A stretch of DNA of 64,000 nucleotides from Bosea sp. RAC05 (lineage in GTDB: Bacteria > Pseudomonadota > Alphaproteobacteria > Rhizobiales > Beijerinckiaceae), in NCBI RefSeq assembly GCF_001713455.1, contig NZ_CP016464.1:619501-683500 (forward strand), in the 5' to 3' direction. Under the pieces are notes generated by a model. It was not told where the DNA came from. It saw only the letters and a list, made by a program, of their open reading frames with translations, and ran no database searches. The position numbers and the translations under genes are program-made. Positions 26,752 to 36,091 of the stretch are shown piece after piece (position 1 is the stretch's first letter; every line of letters starts with the position of its first letter).

Positions 26752-28833
26752 ATGGGACCTCTCGCCATGACATGGGCCGCTCTCGCGGTGATCGTGCTCG
26801 CGCTGTTTGCGGGCGGCGCCACGCTGATGCTGCTGCGTCAGCGCGACCGGATCGTCCGTCAGGCGGCCGAACTGGCTGGAGACGTCGAGGCGCTGAACGA
26901 CCGCCTCTGGGTTCTCGCCGACAGCGAGGAGCATTACCGCAGCCTGATCGAGGCGCAGGGCGACCTGATCGTCCGGCGCGACGGCGCCCGGGTCGTCTAT
27001 GCCAATGCGGCCTATGCCGCCCTGCTCGGGCTCGACGAGACGCAGGTCGTCGGCTCGGTCGCACAGCCTCAGTGCATCGCCTGCCGGCCCGCCTTGGCGC
27101 TGGAGGGCGGAGCGCGCGTCTTCGACGAATGCGTGGCGACGCCGGAGGGCGAACGCTGGATCTCCTGGGTCGAGACGGTCGTGCCCGTCGCGCTCGGCCA
27201 GAGCGTGCTGCAGCGGGTCGGCCGCGACATCACCGCCCGAATCGCCGCCGAGCAGGAACTGGTCGAGGCCAGGGCCCGCGCCGAGAGCGCCAACGAGGCC
27301 AAGTCGCGCTTCCTCGCCACCGTCAGCCACGAATTCCGGACGCCGCTCAACGGCATCCTCGGCATGGCCGATCTGCTCGGCGACACCGGGCTCGACCCCG
27401 AGCAGGCGACCTATGTCCGCGCACTACGCACCTCCGGCGAGGCGTTGCTCGGGCTCGTCGACGACATTCTCGACTTCGCCAAGGTCGAGGCCGGCAAGCT
27501 CGACCTCGCGCAGGACCGCTTCGATCTCGGCCTGTTGCTGGAGACCGTCTCGGAACTGATGGCGCCACGCGCCCAGGCCAAGGGCATCGAGTTGGCGGCG
27601 CATCTGTCCCCGGACATGCCGACCCAATTTGTCGGCGACCGCGATCGCCTGCGCCAGGTCCTGCTCAATCTCGTCGGCAATGCGATCAAGTTCACCGATC
27701 GCGGCGGCGTCGGCATCCGGATCGCCCGCGAGGGCGACACGGTCGAGATCGAGGTCGCCGATACCGGTCCGGGCGTTCCCGAGGACCGCCGCCAGGCGAT
27801 CTTCGAGGAATTCGAGCAGGCCGACGATTCCTCGGCGCGGCGTCACGAAGGCACCGGCCTGGGGCTCGCCATCGTGCGTCGCCTCGTCGGGCTGATGGAG
27901 GGCTCGGTCTGGGTCGAGAGCCGTGGCGGCGGAGGTTCGGTCTTTCGCGTCCGGCTGCCTCTGACGGTTGCCGCCGAATCGACACCGCCGGCCCTGCCGG
28001 AGTGGCACGGCAAGCACGTCCTCGTCGTCTCGGCGGCCCCGTTCGGCGCGGACTTCCTGCGCGAATCGATCGCGGCGGCCGGCGGCAGCGCCACGCAGGC
28101 GGTCGATACGGCGCAGGCGCAGGCCCTGCTGCGTTCGGACGCCGGCTATGACGCGGTCCTCATCGATCAGGACATCGGCCGGGATGGCGCCGTCGCCCTC
28201 GCTCATGCGGCCCGCCTGGCCGGGGTTCGCGAAAGCCTTATCATGCTCTCGCCGCTGGAGCGGCGCCAGTTCGGCTCGCCCCGCGAAGCCGGCTTCACCG
28301 GCTTCCTGGTCAAGCCCGTCCGGGCCCGCTCGCTCTATCAGCGCCTGTCGCCACGCCCGGCGAGTGTCGCGCCGGTCGAGACGCAAGGGGACATCCAGTC
28401 CTCGATCCTGCGCCCGCGCCTGACCGTGCTGGTCGCGGAGGACAACGAGATCAACGCCCTGCTGGCGACACGCACGCTGGAGCGTTTCGGCTGCGCGGCG
28501 ATCTGGGCCCGCGACGGGCGCCGCGCCCTGGCCGCTGTCGCCGAAGGCTTTAACGGGACGGGACCCTCCTTCGATCTCGTCCTCCTCGATATCCGCATGC
28601 CGGAGCTCGACGGGCTCGCCGTGGCTCGCGCCGTCCGCGAGCTCGAACAGGCGCGCTCCCACCTCCCGCCGCTCCCCATGATCGCCGTCAGCGCCAATGT
28701 CGCGGAGGGGGACAGGGCAGCCGCGCTGGCCGCAGGCATGGATGATTGCCTGGCTAAGCCCCTCGACCGCGCCGCCCTGCAGCGCTGGCTCGATCGCGTC
28801 GCCGTGCCGCAGCCGATCGAGCGCTCGGCCTGA
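26752..28833 (+). CDS. PAS hybrid histidine kinase with two receiver domains (693 aa)
   Basis: One N-terminal membrane segment (WAALAVIVLALFAGGATLML, about 7-26) is followed by a short coiled coil. A PAS domain with EHYRSLIEAQGDLIVRRDGA comes next, then HisKA with the phospho-His in FLATVSHEFRTPLNGILG, and HATPase with the N, G1 and G2 boxes (LLNLVGNAIKF, DTGPGVP, GTGLGLAI). The first receiver (about 425-535) is degenerate: the acidic pair is replaced by VVSAAP, though the likely phospho-Asp in VLIDQDI remains. The second receiver (about 560-685) is intact, with VAEDNEIN, LLDIRMP and the late Lys. No partner regulator is adjacent. The start near 26752 is a choice. Confidence 0.92.
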   Translation: MGPLAMTWAALAVIVLALFAGGATLMLLRQRDRIVRQAAELAGDVEALNDRLWVLADSEEHYRSLIEAQGDLIVRRDGARVVYANAAYAALLGLDETQVVGSVAQPQCIACRPALALEGGARVFDECVATPEGERWISWVETVVPVALGQSVLQRVGRDITARIAAEQELVEARARAESANEAKSRFLATVSHEFRTPLNGILGMADLLGDTGLDPEQATYVRALRTSGEALLGLVDDILDFAKVEAGKLDLAQDRFDLGLLLETVSELMAPRAQAKGIELAAHLSPDMPTQFVGDRDRLRQVLLNLVGNAIKFTDRGGVGIRIAREGDTVEIEVADTGPGVPEDRRQAIFEEFEQADDSSARRHEGTGLGLAIVRRLVGLMEGSVWVESRGGGGSVFRVRLPLTVAAESTPPALPEWHGKHVLVVSAAPFGADFLRESIAAAGGSATQAVDTAQAQALLRSDAGYDAVLIDQDIGRDGAVALAHAARLAGVRESLIMLSPLERRQFGSPREAGFTGFLVKPVRARSLYQRLSPRPASVAPVETQGDIQSSILRPRLTVLVAEDNEINALLATRTLERFGCAAIWARDGRRALAAVAEGFNGTGPSFDLVLLDIRMPELDGLAVARAVRELEQARSHLPPLPMIAVSANVAEGDRAAALAAGMDDCLAKPLDRAALQRWLDRVAVPQPIERSA

Positions 28834-28889
28834 CCGTTCGTCATCGGCATGCCGCAGTTCTGTCGCGAGATTGTCAGAACCATGGTGCA

Positions 28890-28909
28890 TTTCTGCAATG
28901 TTGCAGAAA
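28890..28909. promoter_or_regulatory. Perfect dyad, candidate operator before the OlsB-like gene
   Basis: Arms TTTCTGCAA and TTGCAGAAA lie back to back around TG, about 27 bp before the start at 28937. With only two central bases it cannot be an RNA hairpin of normal shape, so a DNA-binding dimer is the natural reading. It overlaps where the promoter or leader of the acyltransferase gene should be. The regulator is unknown. Confidence 0.55.
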
Positions 28910-28936
28910 CCTGCGACCTGGGAGACAAGGCGAGCG

Positions 28937-29896
28937 ATGGCACCCGAGCTCCACGCGCAACAGGCTGAGCCGGCTCGCCATGGGCCCGCCGGCGGCCTGC
29001 TCTTCTCCCGTCTCTCCCCCCTTCGGCTCATCGGCAGCGAGAAAATTCGTCGCTTCGGGCGTCAGCCCGCGACGCCAGACCCGTTGGCGGGAAGTCTCGG
29101 CCGCAGCGGTTCCCTCGAGGTCAGGCTGGCCCGTGGGCCGGCCGAGATCTGGCGGGCCCAGCGCCTGCGCTACCGTGTGTTCTACCAGGAGATGTCGGCG
29201 CGGCCCGATGCCGTGTCCCGCATGTTCCGTCGCGATGCCGACCGTTTCGACGCGGCTTGCGACCATCTGCTGGTCATCGACCACGCCGCGCGCGGCCGCT
29301 TCGGCGGCGTGAAGCCGAAGATCGTCGGAACCTACAGGCTGATGCGGCAGGGCGCCGCCGAGCGGCTGGGTGGCTTCTACACCCAGGGCGAGTTCGATCT
29401 CTCCCCGCTGCTGGCGCGTCATCCGGGCAAGCGCTTCCTCGAGCTCGGCCGATCCTGCGTGCTCGAGCCCTACCGCAGCAAAAAGACCGTCGAGCTGCTC
29501 TGGCACGGCATCTGGGCCTATGTTCGCCACCACCGGATCGACGCGATGTTCGGCTGCGCGAGCTTCGATGGCACCGATCCGCAGGCCCTCGCCCTGCCGC
29601 TCAGCTTCCTGCACCATCACGCCCGCTCCGCCGGCGAATGGAGCGCGACGGCCCATGGCAAGCAGCGGGTCGAGATGGATCTTTTGCCGGCACAGATGGT
29701 CGATGCGAAGCTCGCGCTGAAGCAGATGCCCCCGCTGATCAAGGGCTATCTGCGGCTCGGCGCCCGCTTCGGCACGGGGGCCGTGGTCGACCGCCAGTTC
29801 GGCACCACAGACGTCCTGGTGATCCTCCCCGTCGCGGCGATCGACCAGCGCTACGTCGCCTATTATGGCGATGAAGGGCAGCGCTACGCGGCGTGA
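28937..29896 (+). CDS. olsB: OlsB-like N-acyltransferase, GNAT fold (319 aa)
   Basis: Members transfer a 3-hydroxyacyl chain from acyl-ACP to the amino group of ornithine, the first step of ornithine lipid synthesis. Family blocks are IWRAQRLRYRVFYQEM (about 74-89), GTYRLMRQ, FLELGRSCVLEPYRSKKTVE (about 171-190) and DAMFGCASFDGTD. The N-terminal 60 residues are a poorly conserved extension. The start ATG at 28937 has GGAGAC upstream. No olsA is adjacent. It lies about 100 bp downstream of the hybrid kinase, with a perfect dyad between. Confidence 0.82.
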   Translation: MAPELHAQQAEPARHGPAGGLLFSRLSPLRLIGSEKIRRFGRQPATPDPLAGSLGRSGSLEVRLARGPAEIWRAQRLRYRVFYQEMSARPDAVSRMFRRDADRFDAACDHLLVIDHAARGRFGGVKPKIVGTYRLMRQGAAERLGGFYTQGEFDLSPLLARHPGKRFLELGRSCVLEPYRSKKTVELLWHGIWAYVRHHRIDAMFGCASFDGTDPQALALPLSFLHHHARSAGEWSATAHGKQRVEMDLLPAQMVDAKLALKQMPPLIKGYLRLGARFGTGAVVDRQFGTTDVLVILPVAAIDQRYVAYYGDEGQRYAA

Positions 29897-29911
29897 GCAT
29901 GCGGCAGGGGC

Positions 29912-30775
29912 TCAGTCCCCGCCGGCCAGCAGCACCGGCAGCGCCTCGCGATAGGTCGGGTAGCGGAAGGCGTAGTTGAACTCGCGCTTCACCAGCGCAT
30001 TCGAGACACGCTTGTTCTCGCCATAGAAGCTCGCCGCCATGGGGGAGAGCTTTGCCGGATCGAACGGCGTCTCGGGCGGTGGCGTCAGCCCCGCCAGCGT
30101 CGCGGCATGGACCACCACGTCCTGCGGCGGCGCCGGCTCGTCGTCGGTGACGTTGTAGACCGCGCCGGGACGCGGGGCCGCGATCGAGGCCATCAGCACG
30201 CCCGCGATGTCGTCGACATGGATGCGGTTGAACACCTGCCCGGGCTTGACCAGCCGCGTCGCGGTGCCGGTTCGCAGCTTCACGATCGGATTGCGGCCGG
30301 GCCCATAGATGCCCGAGAGCCGGAAGATCTGCACGGCCTTGCCGGTCCGCTCGCCCAGCGCCAGCCAGTCGCGCTCGATCTGCAGGCGCAGCTGCGAACG
30401 GAAGCTCGGCCGCGGCGCGGTCGCCTCGTCGATCCAGGCACCGCCATGGTCGCCATAGACGCCGATGGTCGAGAGATAGCCGATCCAGCGCAAGGCGGGC
30501 GCCGCTTCCAGGGCCGGACCGAGCCTTTGGAAGGCCGGATCGCCGCCCTCGCCCGGCTGCACCGAGACCAGCACGGCCTCGGCCTCGGCGACCGCCGCTG
30601 CCAGCGGCGCGGAGACCGCGAAGCCATCGAAGACGAGGGTGCGGATACCCTCGCCGCTCAGCCGCGCCGCCTTCTCCGCCGTGCGCACCGTGCCGGTCAC
30701 CTCCCAGCCGCGCGCCAGCGCCGCGCGGGCGAAGAAGCCGGCGGAATAGCCGACGCCGAGGATCAGGAGCTTCAT
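29912..30775 (-). CDS. NAD(P)-dependent SDR/epimerase, YeeZ-like (287 aa)
   Basis: This is a Rossmann-fold protein of the atypical extended SDR group. The nucleotide site is [20 protein letters not shown] (about 3-22), and [13 protein letters not shown] carries the expected catalytic region near residue 110. The C-terminal half holds [11 protein letters not shown] and [13 protein letters not shown], typical of YeeZ-like proteins of unknown substrate. The start overlaps the queG stop as ATGA, so the two are coupled. Confidence 0.85.
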   Translation of the reverse strand: MKLLILGVGYSAGFFARAALARGWEVTGTVRTAEKAARLSGEGIRTLVFDGFAVSAPLAAAVAEAEAVLVSVQPGEGGDPAFQRLGPALEAAPALRWIGYLSTIGVYGDHGGAWIDEATAPRPSFRSQLRLQIERDWLALGERTGKAVQIFRLSGIYGPGRNPIVKLRTGTATRLVKPGQVFNRIHVDDIAGVLMASIAAPRPGAVYNVTDDEPAPPQDVVVHAATLAGLTPPPETPFDPAKLSPMAASFYGENKRVSNALVKREFNYAFRYPTYREALPVLLAGGD

Positions 30776-31911
30776 GAGGCGGCATCCGTAGCATGCGGGA
30801 GCGCCAGCCATTCGCGGCGCACCTCCTCGTCCTTTTCCATGGCGAGCGCCTTGCCGGCAAGTGAGCGGGCCTGCGGCGGATCGAGCCGGATCAGTGCCCA
30901 GGCGGCCATCGCCCGCACGAGCGGCGAGGGGTCGGCCAACAGTGCCAAGGCGCTCGCCGCGAGGTCTGGTCGGCCGCTGTTGCCGATCGCTATCAGGACA
31001 TTGCGGATGAAGCGGTCGCGTCCGGTGCGCTTCACCGGCGTGCCGGCGAAGAGCGCACGAAACGCCGCGTCGTCGAGACCGGCGAGGTCGGCCAGCGGCA
31101 GCGCATCGAGCTCGTCGCGCAGCGAAAGCCTGGTTTCGCGCGCCGCCTGCGCGAACTTGTTCCAGGGGCAGACGGCGAGGCAGTCGTCGCAGCCGAAGAC
31201 GCGGTTGCCGATGCCCGGCCGCAGGGCGGGATCGATATGGCCGGGATGCTCGATCGTCAGATAGGCGATGCAGCGGCGCGAATCGAGCTGGTAGGGCGCG
31301 GGGAAGGCGTCGGTCGGGCAGATGTCGAGGCAGCGCCGGCAGGATCCGCAATGGTCGGTCTCGGGCGCGTCCACGGGCAGCTCGGCGGTGGTGTAGATCG
31401 CGCCGAGGAACAGCCAGGAGCCGTGTTCGCGCGAGACCAGAACGGTGTGCTTGCCCTGCCAGCCGAGCCCTGCCGCCTGCGCCAACGGCTTTTCCATCAC
31501 CGGCGCAGTGTCGACGAAGACCTTGACGTCGGCCCCGCCCTGGGCGGCGAGCAAGCCGGCGACGCTCTTGAGCTTGCCCTTGATCACGTCGTGATAATCG
31601 CGCCGGCGCGCATAGAGCGAGATGGCGGCCTGGTCGGGATGGTCGAGCACCGCCAGCGGATCGCCCTCGGGGGCATAGCTCATGCCCAGCATCACAACCG
31701 ACCGGGCCTCGCTCCAGAGCCGGCGTGGTGCGGCGCGCTGGTCCGTGCGCTCCTCCATCCAGGCCATCTCGCCTTGGTGGCCCTGCTCCAGCCAGGCGGC
31801 GAGCCGGCCGGGCGCCTCGGGGATCGAGTCGGCGCCAGCCACGCGAGCGACGGAAAACCCTTCCGCCAGCGCGCGGGCGACGACCGCCTGCTTGAGGCGC
31901 TCGGGCTTCAG
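30772..31911 (-). CDS. queG: Epoxyqueuosine reductase QueG (379 aa)
   Basis: QueG catalyses the last step of queuosine synthesis on tRNA, reducing epoxyqueuosine with cobalamin and iron-sulfur clusters. Two ferredoxin-type Cys clusters are visible: [16 protein letters not shown] and [14 protein letters not shown], near residues 190-255. A C-terminal HEAT-like part follows. No ATG or GTG fits the family N-terminus; the best start is a CTG whose last bases overlap the GST stop (CTGA), giving [19 protein letters not shown]. That start is provisional. Confidence 0.93.
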   Translation of the reverse strand: MKPERLKQAVVARALAEGFSVARVAGADSIPEAPGRLAAWLEQGHQGEMAWMEERTDQRAAPRRLWSEARSVVMLGMSYAPEGDPLAVLDHPDQAAISLYARRRDYHDVIKGKLKSVAGLLAAQGGADVKVFVDTAPVMEKPLAQAAGLGWQGKHTVLVSREHGSWLFLGAIYTTAELPVDAPETDHCGSCRRCLDICPTDAFPAPYQLDSRRCIAYLTIEHPGHIDPALRPGIGNRVFGCDDCLAVCPWNKFAQAARETRLSLRDELDALPLADLAGLDDAAFRALFAGTPVKRTGRDRFIRNVLIAIGNSGRPDLAASALALLADPSPLVRAMAAWALIRLDPPQARSLAGKALAMEKDEEVRREWLALPHATDAAS

Positions 31912-32600
31912 AAGTCGAGGTCGTCGTAATGAGCGCTCGGCGCCATGCCCGGCACCCGGTCGCTCAGCAGCGGCCGGAAGCTCGGCCTCGACTTGATCCT
32001 CGCATACCATGCGCGCGCCGCTTCATCCTCGTCCCAGGGCACGTCGCCGAGATAATCGACGCAGGAGAGATGCGCCGCGGCGGCGAGATCGGCATAGCTC
32101 AGCTCGGAGCCGGCCAGCCAGTTCCGCTTGGCCGTCAGCCAGGCGATGTAGCGCAAATGATAGCGCACATTGGCGCGCGCGGCGCGGATCGCGCCCATCT
32201 CGGGCGGGCCGCCGCCCTCCTCGCGCGCCATGAAGCGCTTCATCACCTTTTCCAGCACCAGCGGCGCGGTGATCTCGTCGTTGAACTTGATCGAGAACCA
32301 GTCCAGCAGGCGGCGCACCTCGACGCGCGGGCCCGGGCCTTCCGGCAGCAGCCGCCGTTCGGCCAGGGCCAGCCCCCGCGTCTCATCGAGATATTCGGCG
32401 ATCGGGCCGGCGCCGGGCACGGTGAGGCCGGTGTCCTCGCGGAACACCGGCGTCGTGCCCGCGGGGTTCATCTCCAGGAAGTCGCGCCGCCGCTCCCAGA
32501 CGCGCTCCTCGACCAGGTTCGCCTCGAGGCCGAACTCGCCGAGCACCAGGCGGATGAAGCGCGAATGCGGGCATAGCGGGTAATGATGAAGGGTCGCCAT
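31908..32600 (-). CDS. Glutathione S-transferase family protein (230 aa)
   Basis: The N-terminal thioredoxin-fold domain starts [20 protein letters not shown], with the CPHS glutathione-side motif at about 10-13, then NPAGTTPVF with the cis-Pro and GPIAEYLDE. The C-terminal helical domain includes [20 protein letters not shown] (about 168-187). The substrate is unknown. GST beside queG and a short SDR is frequent in Rhizobiales. The start ATG 32600 is preferred; ATG 32609 is possible. Confidence 0.92.
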   Translation of the reverse strand: MATLHHYPLCPHSRFIRLVLGEFGLEANLVEERVWERRRDFLEMNPAGTTPVFREDTGLTVPGAGPIAEYLDETRGLALAERRLLPEGPGPRVEVRRLLDWFSIKFNDEITAPLVLEKVMKRFMAREEGGGPPEMGAIRAARANVRYHLRYIAWLTAKRNWLAGSELSYADLAAAAHLSCVDYLGDVPWDEDEAARAWYARIKSRPSFRPLLSDRVPGMAPSAHYDDLDF

Positions 32601-32703
32601 GGCACTCATGAAACAGGCAGGTGGGGCCGAAGCAGGGCCGCAAGACACAATCGCGTCCGCAGAGGCGCAGCGCGCCGCTATAAAGCCGCCCGGTGAGGCT
32701 CAC

Positions 32704-32746
32704 AACCCGCTTGGCGGCATTGGCTGCGAAATGCCGCGTTCGGGTT
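32704..32746 (+). promoter_or_regulatory. Compound hairpin upstream of uppP
   Basis: Arms AACCCG and CGGGTT enclose a second perfect stem GCGGCATT and AATGCCGC around an 8-nt loop. The structure is about 95 nt before the uppP start and is followed by GGGATTTTGG, a weak T-run. It could be a leader attenuator, a terminator of an upstream transcript or an operator. The remainder of the GST-uppP gap shows nothing clear. Confidence 0.45.
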
Positions 32747-32841
32747 GGGATTTTGGTAACCAATTCGCAAAGAGCTGAGCCTATCGATGCGGGGCAGGAC
32801 GATTGCCCCGCATTGCCCGGGACCGACGAGGACGAGCCGCC

Positions 32842-33639
32842 ATGGAAAACCTGTTCGAGGCGCTCATCCTCGGCATCGTCGAAGGGCTCACCGAGTTCCT
32901 GCCGGTCTCCTCTACCGGCCACCTGCTGCTGCTGGGCCATTTCCTCGGCTTCGAATCGAACGGGAAATCCTTCGAGGTCCTGGTCCAGCTCGGCGCCATC
33001 CTCGCCATCACGCTGGTCTATTTCCGCCGCCTGCTCGACATCGCGCTGCGTATCCCGAGCGACCCGGCCGCCCGGCGCTTCGTGCTCGGCGTGCTCGTCG
33101 CCTTCCTGCCGGCCGCGCTGATCGGCGCCCTGCTGCACGGCTTCATCAAGAGTGTGCTGTTCAACCCGGTCATCGTCTGCTGCACGCTGATCGCCGGCGG
33201 CCTGATCCTGCTCGTGGTCGATGATCTGGAGCTGGAGGAGAAGCATCAGGACGCCACCACCTTCCCGCTGGCGATGTATCTGAAGATCGGGCTGATCCAG
33301 TGTTTGGCGATGGTGCCCGGCGTCTCCCGCTCGGGCTCGACCATCGTCGGCGCCATGCTGCTCGGCGCCAGCAAGCGCGCCGCGGCGGAGTTCTCCTTCT
33401 TCCTGGCGATGCCGACCATGGCGGGCGCTTTCGCCTACGACCTGCTCAAGAACTACAAGACGCTGACGGTCGACGACGTCACGCTGATTGCGGTCGGGTT
33501 CGTCGCGGCCTTCGTCGCGGCCCTGGTCGTGGTGCGCAGCTTCCTCGACTTCGTCTCGAAGCGCGGCTTCGCCCCCTTCGCCTGGTGGCGGATCATCGTC
33601 GGGCTGTTCGGACTCGCCGGGCTCTGGATCCACGGCTGA
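32842..33639 (+). CDS. uppP: Undecaprenyl-diphosphatase UppP/BacA (265 aa)
   Basis: This integral membrane phosphatase recycles undecaprenyl pyrophosphate to the lipid carrier used for peptidoglycan and O-antigen synthesis. The catalytic motifs are [19 protein letters not shown] (about 14-32) and [19 protein letters not shown] (about 156-174). Seven to eight membrane segments and a length of 265 residues fit the family. It could serve the polysaccharide locus on the right but is a general housekeeping gene. Confidence 0.97.
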   Translation: MENLFEALILGIVEGLTEFLPVSSTGHLLLLGHFLGFESNGKSFEVLVQLGAILAITLVYFRRLLDIALRIPSDPAARRFVLGVLVAFLPAALIGALLHGFIKSVLFNPVIVCCTLIAGGLILLVVDDLELEEKHQDATTFPLAMYLKIGLIQCLAMVPGVSRSGSTIVGAMLLGASKRAAAEFSFFLAMPTMAGAFAYDLLKNYKTLTVDDVTLIAVGFVAAFVAALVVVRSFLDFVSKRGFAPFAWWRIIVGLFGLAGLWIHG

Positions 33640-33676
33640 CGAACGTCGCACGGGAGGACTTGCGGCCGCTGCCCGC

Positions 33677-34300
33677 GTGCAGCACGCTGTCGGGATGGGA
33701 CCTGGGCCGGCTGCTCCAGACGAGGCGCTCTACGATCTCTGCATCGGGCAACCGGGCCGGTTCGCGAAGCGCTCCAACGCGACACTCCGCTTGACCGACG
33801 AAGGCATCGACTATGCGCTCGAAGGTCGGTCTGGCTTGCGCCCTTATTCTGGGCTGAAGGCGGTCCGGATTCAGCTGTTCTCGCCGGCCCCGCACCTCTC
33901 CGCGCTGATCCAGCTCGACTTCATCAAAGGCTGGCCCCTGATCGTGCATTCCTCCACGCTCGACGGCCAGATTGCCAAGGGACGAGGCCGCACCTTCGTC
34001 GCCTTCGTCACGGATTTGCACCGCCGCCTCTCGCCGCAGGACAGGGCCCGCATCGTCTTTCGCCGCGGCTTTTCGCCGGTCAGGCACCTCGTGATCACGA
34101 TCGGCGCCGTGGTGATCGCGGTTCCCGCTTTCGGGCTCCTGCTGCTGGCGCTCGTCGGACAGGTCCCGATCGGCCAGGCGATCTGGCCCGGCATCCCCGG
34201 CGCATTGCTGGCCGCCGGTTTCCTCAACCTCGCTTTCTGGTCACGGCCGGGCCGCTATGATCCCGAGCGCTTGCCGGATGGGCTCTGGCCTCGGAGCTAG
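33677..34300 (+). CDS. Membrane protein with PH-like N-terminal part, unknown function (207 aa)
   Basis: The first 125 residues are soluble and rich in beta strands (SNATLRLTDEGIDYALEGRS, LSALIQLDFIKGWPLIVHSS), followed by two membrane segments (LVITIGAVVIAVPAFGLLLL and PGALLAAGFLNLAFW). I do not recognise a named family. The start is uncertain: GTG 33677 or ATG 33695, neither with a good ribosome site. It lies 37 bp past uppP and ends 9 bp before a convergent MFS gene. Confidence 0.65.
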   Translation: MQHAVGMGPGPAAPDEALYDLCIGQPGRFAKRSNATLRLTDEGIDYALEGRSGLRPYSGLKAVRIQLFSPAPHLSALIQLDFIKGWPLIVHSSTLDGQIAKGRGRTFVAFVTDLHRRLSPQDRARIVFRRGFSPVRHLVITIGAVVIAVPAFGLLLLALVGQVPIGQAIWPGIPGALLAAGFLNLAFWSRPGRYDPERLPDGLWPRS

Positions 34301-34309
34301 CCGCGCGCG

Positions 34310-36028
34310 TCAGCCTGGATGCCCCGGCCCGTCATCCCGGCTCTGCTGCGGCGGCAGGCCGCGCGGCAGCGTCGCCGTTTCACGTTCGATCATGCGGTGG
34401 ACGACCGGCGGATTCGGTCCCTTGTGCAGGGCCCGCACCCGGTCGGCGATCTCGGCGTCGGCCTGGGTGATGCGCTGGGCCTGGCGCACATACTCCACCC
34501 AGGTCGGGGTGTCGTAGCGCTCGACCCAGAGCTCCGGATCGGTCAGGTCGCGCAGCAATGTCCAGTGCCGCGCCCCGTCGCGGCGACGGATGCGGCGCCG
34601 CTCCGCCATCGCCTTGAGGAACTCGACGACGTCCTCCTCGCGGATCAGCCATTCGATCGTCACGATCACCGGCCCGCTGCGCGGCTCGATGCCGACAGCG
34701 ACCTTCGGCTCGCGCCAGCGGCTGAGCGGATCGAGATTGAGCGCCTCGAGTGGCGGAAGCTGGTAGCGGAAGCCCAGCGCGGCCCCGGCCAGCAGCGCGA
34801 AGGCCGAGATGATGAGCGCCTGCTCCGCGCCGAAATGCACCACGGCCTGGCCCCAGACCCAGCTGCCCGCCGCCATGCCGCCGAAGGCCGCCATCTGGTA
34901 GATCGCCAGGGCGCGGCCCACGACCCAGCGTGGCGCCGAGAGCTGGACCGTGGCGTTGAAGGTGGACAGCGTCATCACCCAGCAGGCGCCTGCCACGGCC
35001 AGCGCCGGCATGGTCAGCCACATCGTCGTGCTGACGCCCAGCAGCGCAGCGGACGCCGCGTAGGCGGCGAAGGTCGCCCGCACCAGTGCCTCGGTGGTCA
35101 GCTTCCGCCGAAGCCTCGCGCTCAGGAAGGCCCCGACCACCGCGCCGGCTCCGAAGGCGCCGAGCAGGACGCCGAACACGATCGGGCCGCCCTTGACCAG
35201 GTCGCGCGCGATCAGCGGCAGCAGCGCGAGCGCCACGATGCCGCCGAAGCCGAAGGCGAAGGAGCGCAGGATGACGCTGCGGATATTGGGCGACATCGCG
35301 ACATAGCGCACGCCGGCCCCCATCGCGATCAGCAGGGTCTCGCGCGGCAGCACGCGCTCCACCTTGGGGGGCCGCCAGCGCGCCAGCACCGTGATCAGCG
35401 CGACATAGCTGAAGGCGTTGAGGACGAAGGCGGCGACCGCGCCCGCCGCCGCGACGATGGCGCCGCCGATGGCCGGGCCGACGCTGCGCGCGATGTTGAA
35501 GGCGACGCTGTTCAGCGTCACCGCGGCCGGCACGTCGCGGCGTGGCACCATGTCCCCGACCGAGGATTGCCAGGCCGGGTTGTTCAGCGCCGTGCCGCAG
35601 CCGATCAGGAAGGTGAAGCCGAGCAGGAGCCAGGGGGTCATCAGCTCGAACCAGGCGAAGACCGCGAGCAGGATCGAGACGAGGAGCATGAAGCCCTGCG
35701 CCGTCAGCATGATGCGCCGGCGGTCGTAATTGTCGGAGATCGCGCCGGCGGCGAGCGAGAACAGCATCACCGGCAGGGTCGTCGAGGCCTGCACGAGGGC
35801 GACCATGTCCGGCGAATCGGCGATCGCCGTCATCATCCAGGAGGCGCCGACCATCTGGACGAGCCCGCCGAAATTCGAGGCGAGGCTGGCGAACCACACC
35901 GCCCGGAAGATCGGCTGGCGCAGTGGCACGAAGGGCGAATTGCGCCCCGGATCCGGGGCGACGCCCTCGGCCGCGAGCTCGGCGCGCGCTACGTCGGCTG
36001 TCGGCTGAGCTTGGGTATCGTCAGGCAT
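34310..36028 (-). CDS. MFS transporter, transmembrane secretion effector type, with C-terminal soluble domain (572 aa)
   Basis: The first 410 residues give about 12 membrane segments. Family blocks are FRAVWFASLASNFGGLVQMV, the loop ISDNYDRRRIML (about 104-115) and NNPAWQSSVGDMVPRRDVPA, as in DHA3/EntS-type exporters. Residues about 440-530 form a soluble domain (GPVIVTIEWLIREEDVVEFL, then RDGARHWTLLRDL) that resembles an antibiotic-monooxygenase-like fold. The cargo is unknown. It is followed by msrQ on the same strand upstream, 63 bp away. Confidence 0.9.
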   Translation of the reverse strand: MPDDTQAQPTADVARAELAAEGVAPDPGRNSPFVPLRQPIFRAVWFASLASNFGGLVQMVGASWMMTAIADSPDMVALVQASTTLPVMLFSLAAGAISDNYDRRRIMLTAQGFMLLVSILLAVFAWFELMTPWLLLGFTFLIGCGTALNNPAWQSSVGDMVPRRDVPAAVTLNSVAFNIARSVGPAIGGAIVAAAGAVAAFVLNAFSYVALITVLARWRPPKVERVLPRETLLIAMGAGVRYVAMSPNIRSVILRSFAFGFGGIVALALLPLIARDLVKGGPIVFGVLLGAFGAGAVVGAFLSARLRRKLTTEALVRATFAAYAASAALLGVSTTMWLTMPALAVAGACWVMTLSTFNATVQLSAPRWVVGRALAIYQMAAFGGMAAGSWVWGQAVVHFGAEQALIISAFALLAGAALGFRYQLPPLEALNLDPLSRWREPKVAVGIEPRSGPVIVTIEWLIREEDVVEFLKAMAERRRIRRRDGARHWTLLRDLTDPELWVERYDTPTWVEYVRQAQRITQADAEIADRVRALHKGPNPPVVHRMIERETATLPRGLPPQQSRDDGPGHPG

Positions 36029-36091
36029 CCCATAGGGTTAGAGCCTCGTCCCCGGCCTGCCAACCGCGATTGCGCGCGGGGCCGGCTTGCG

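Noticed and set aside
22708..27330. A 1540-codon open frame on the minus strand
   Set aside because: It runs opposite to the TRAP permease, comM and part of the hybrid kinase, has no family similarity, and is Arg/Gly/His-rich as expected of antisense frames in high-GC DNA.
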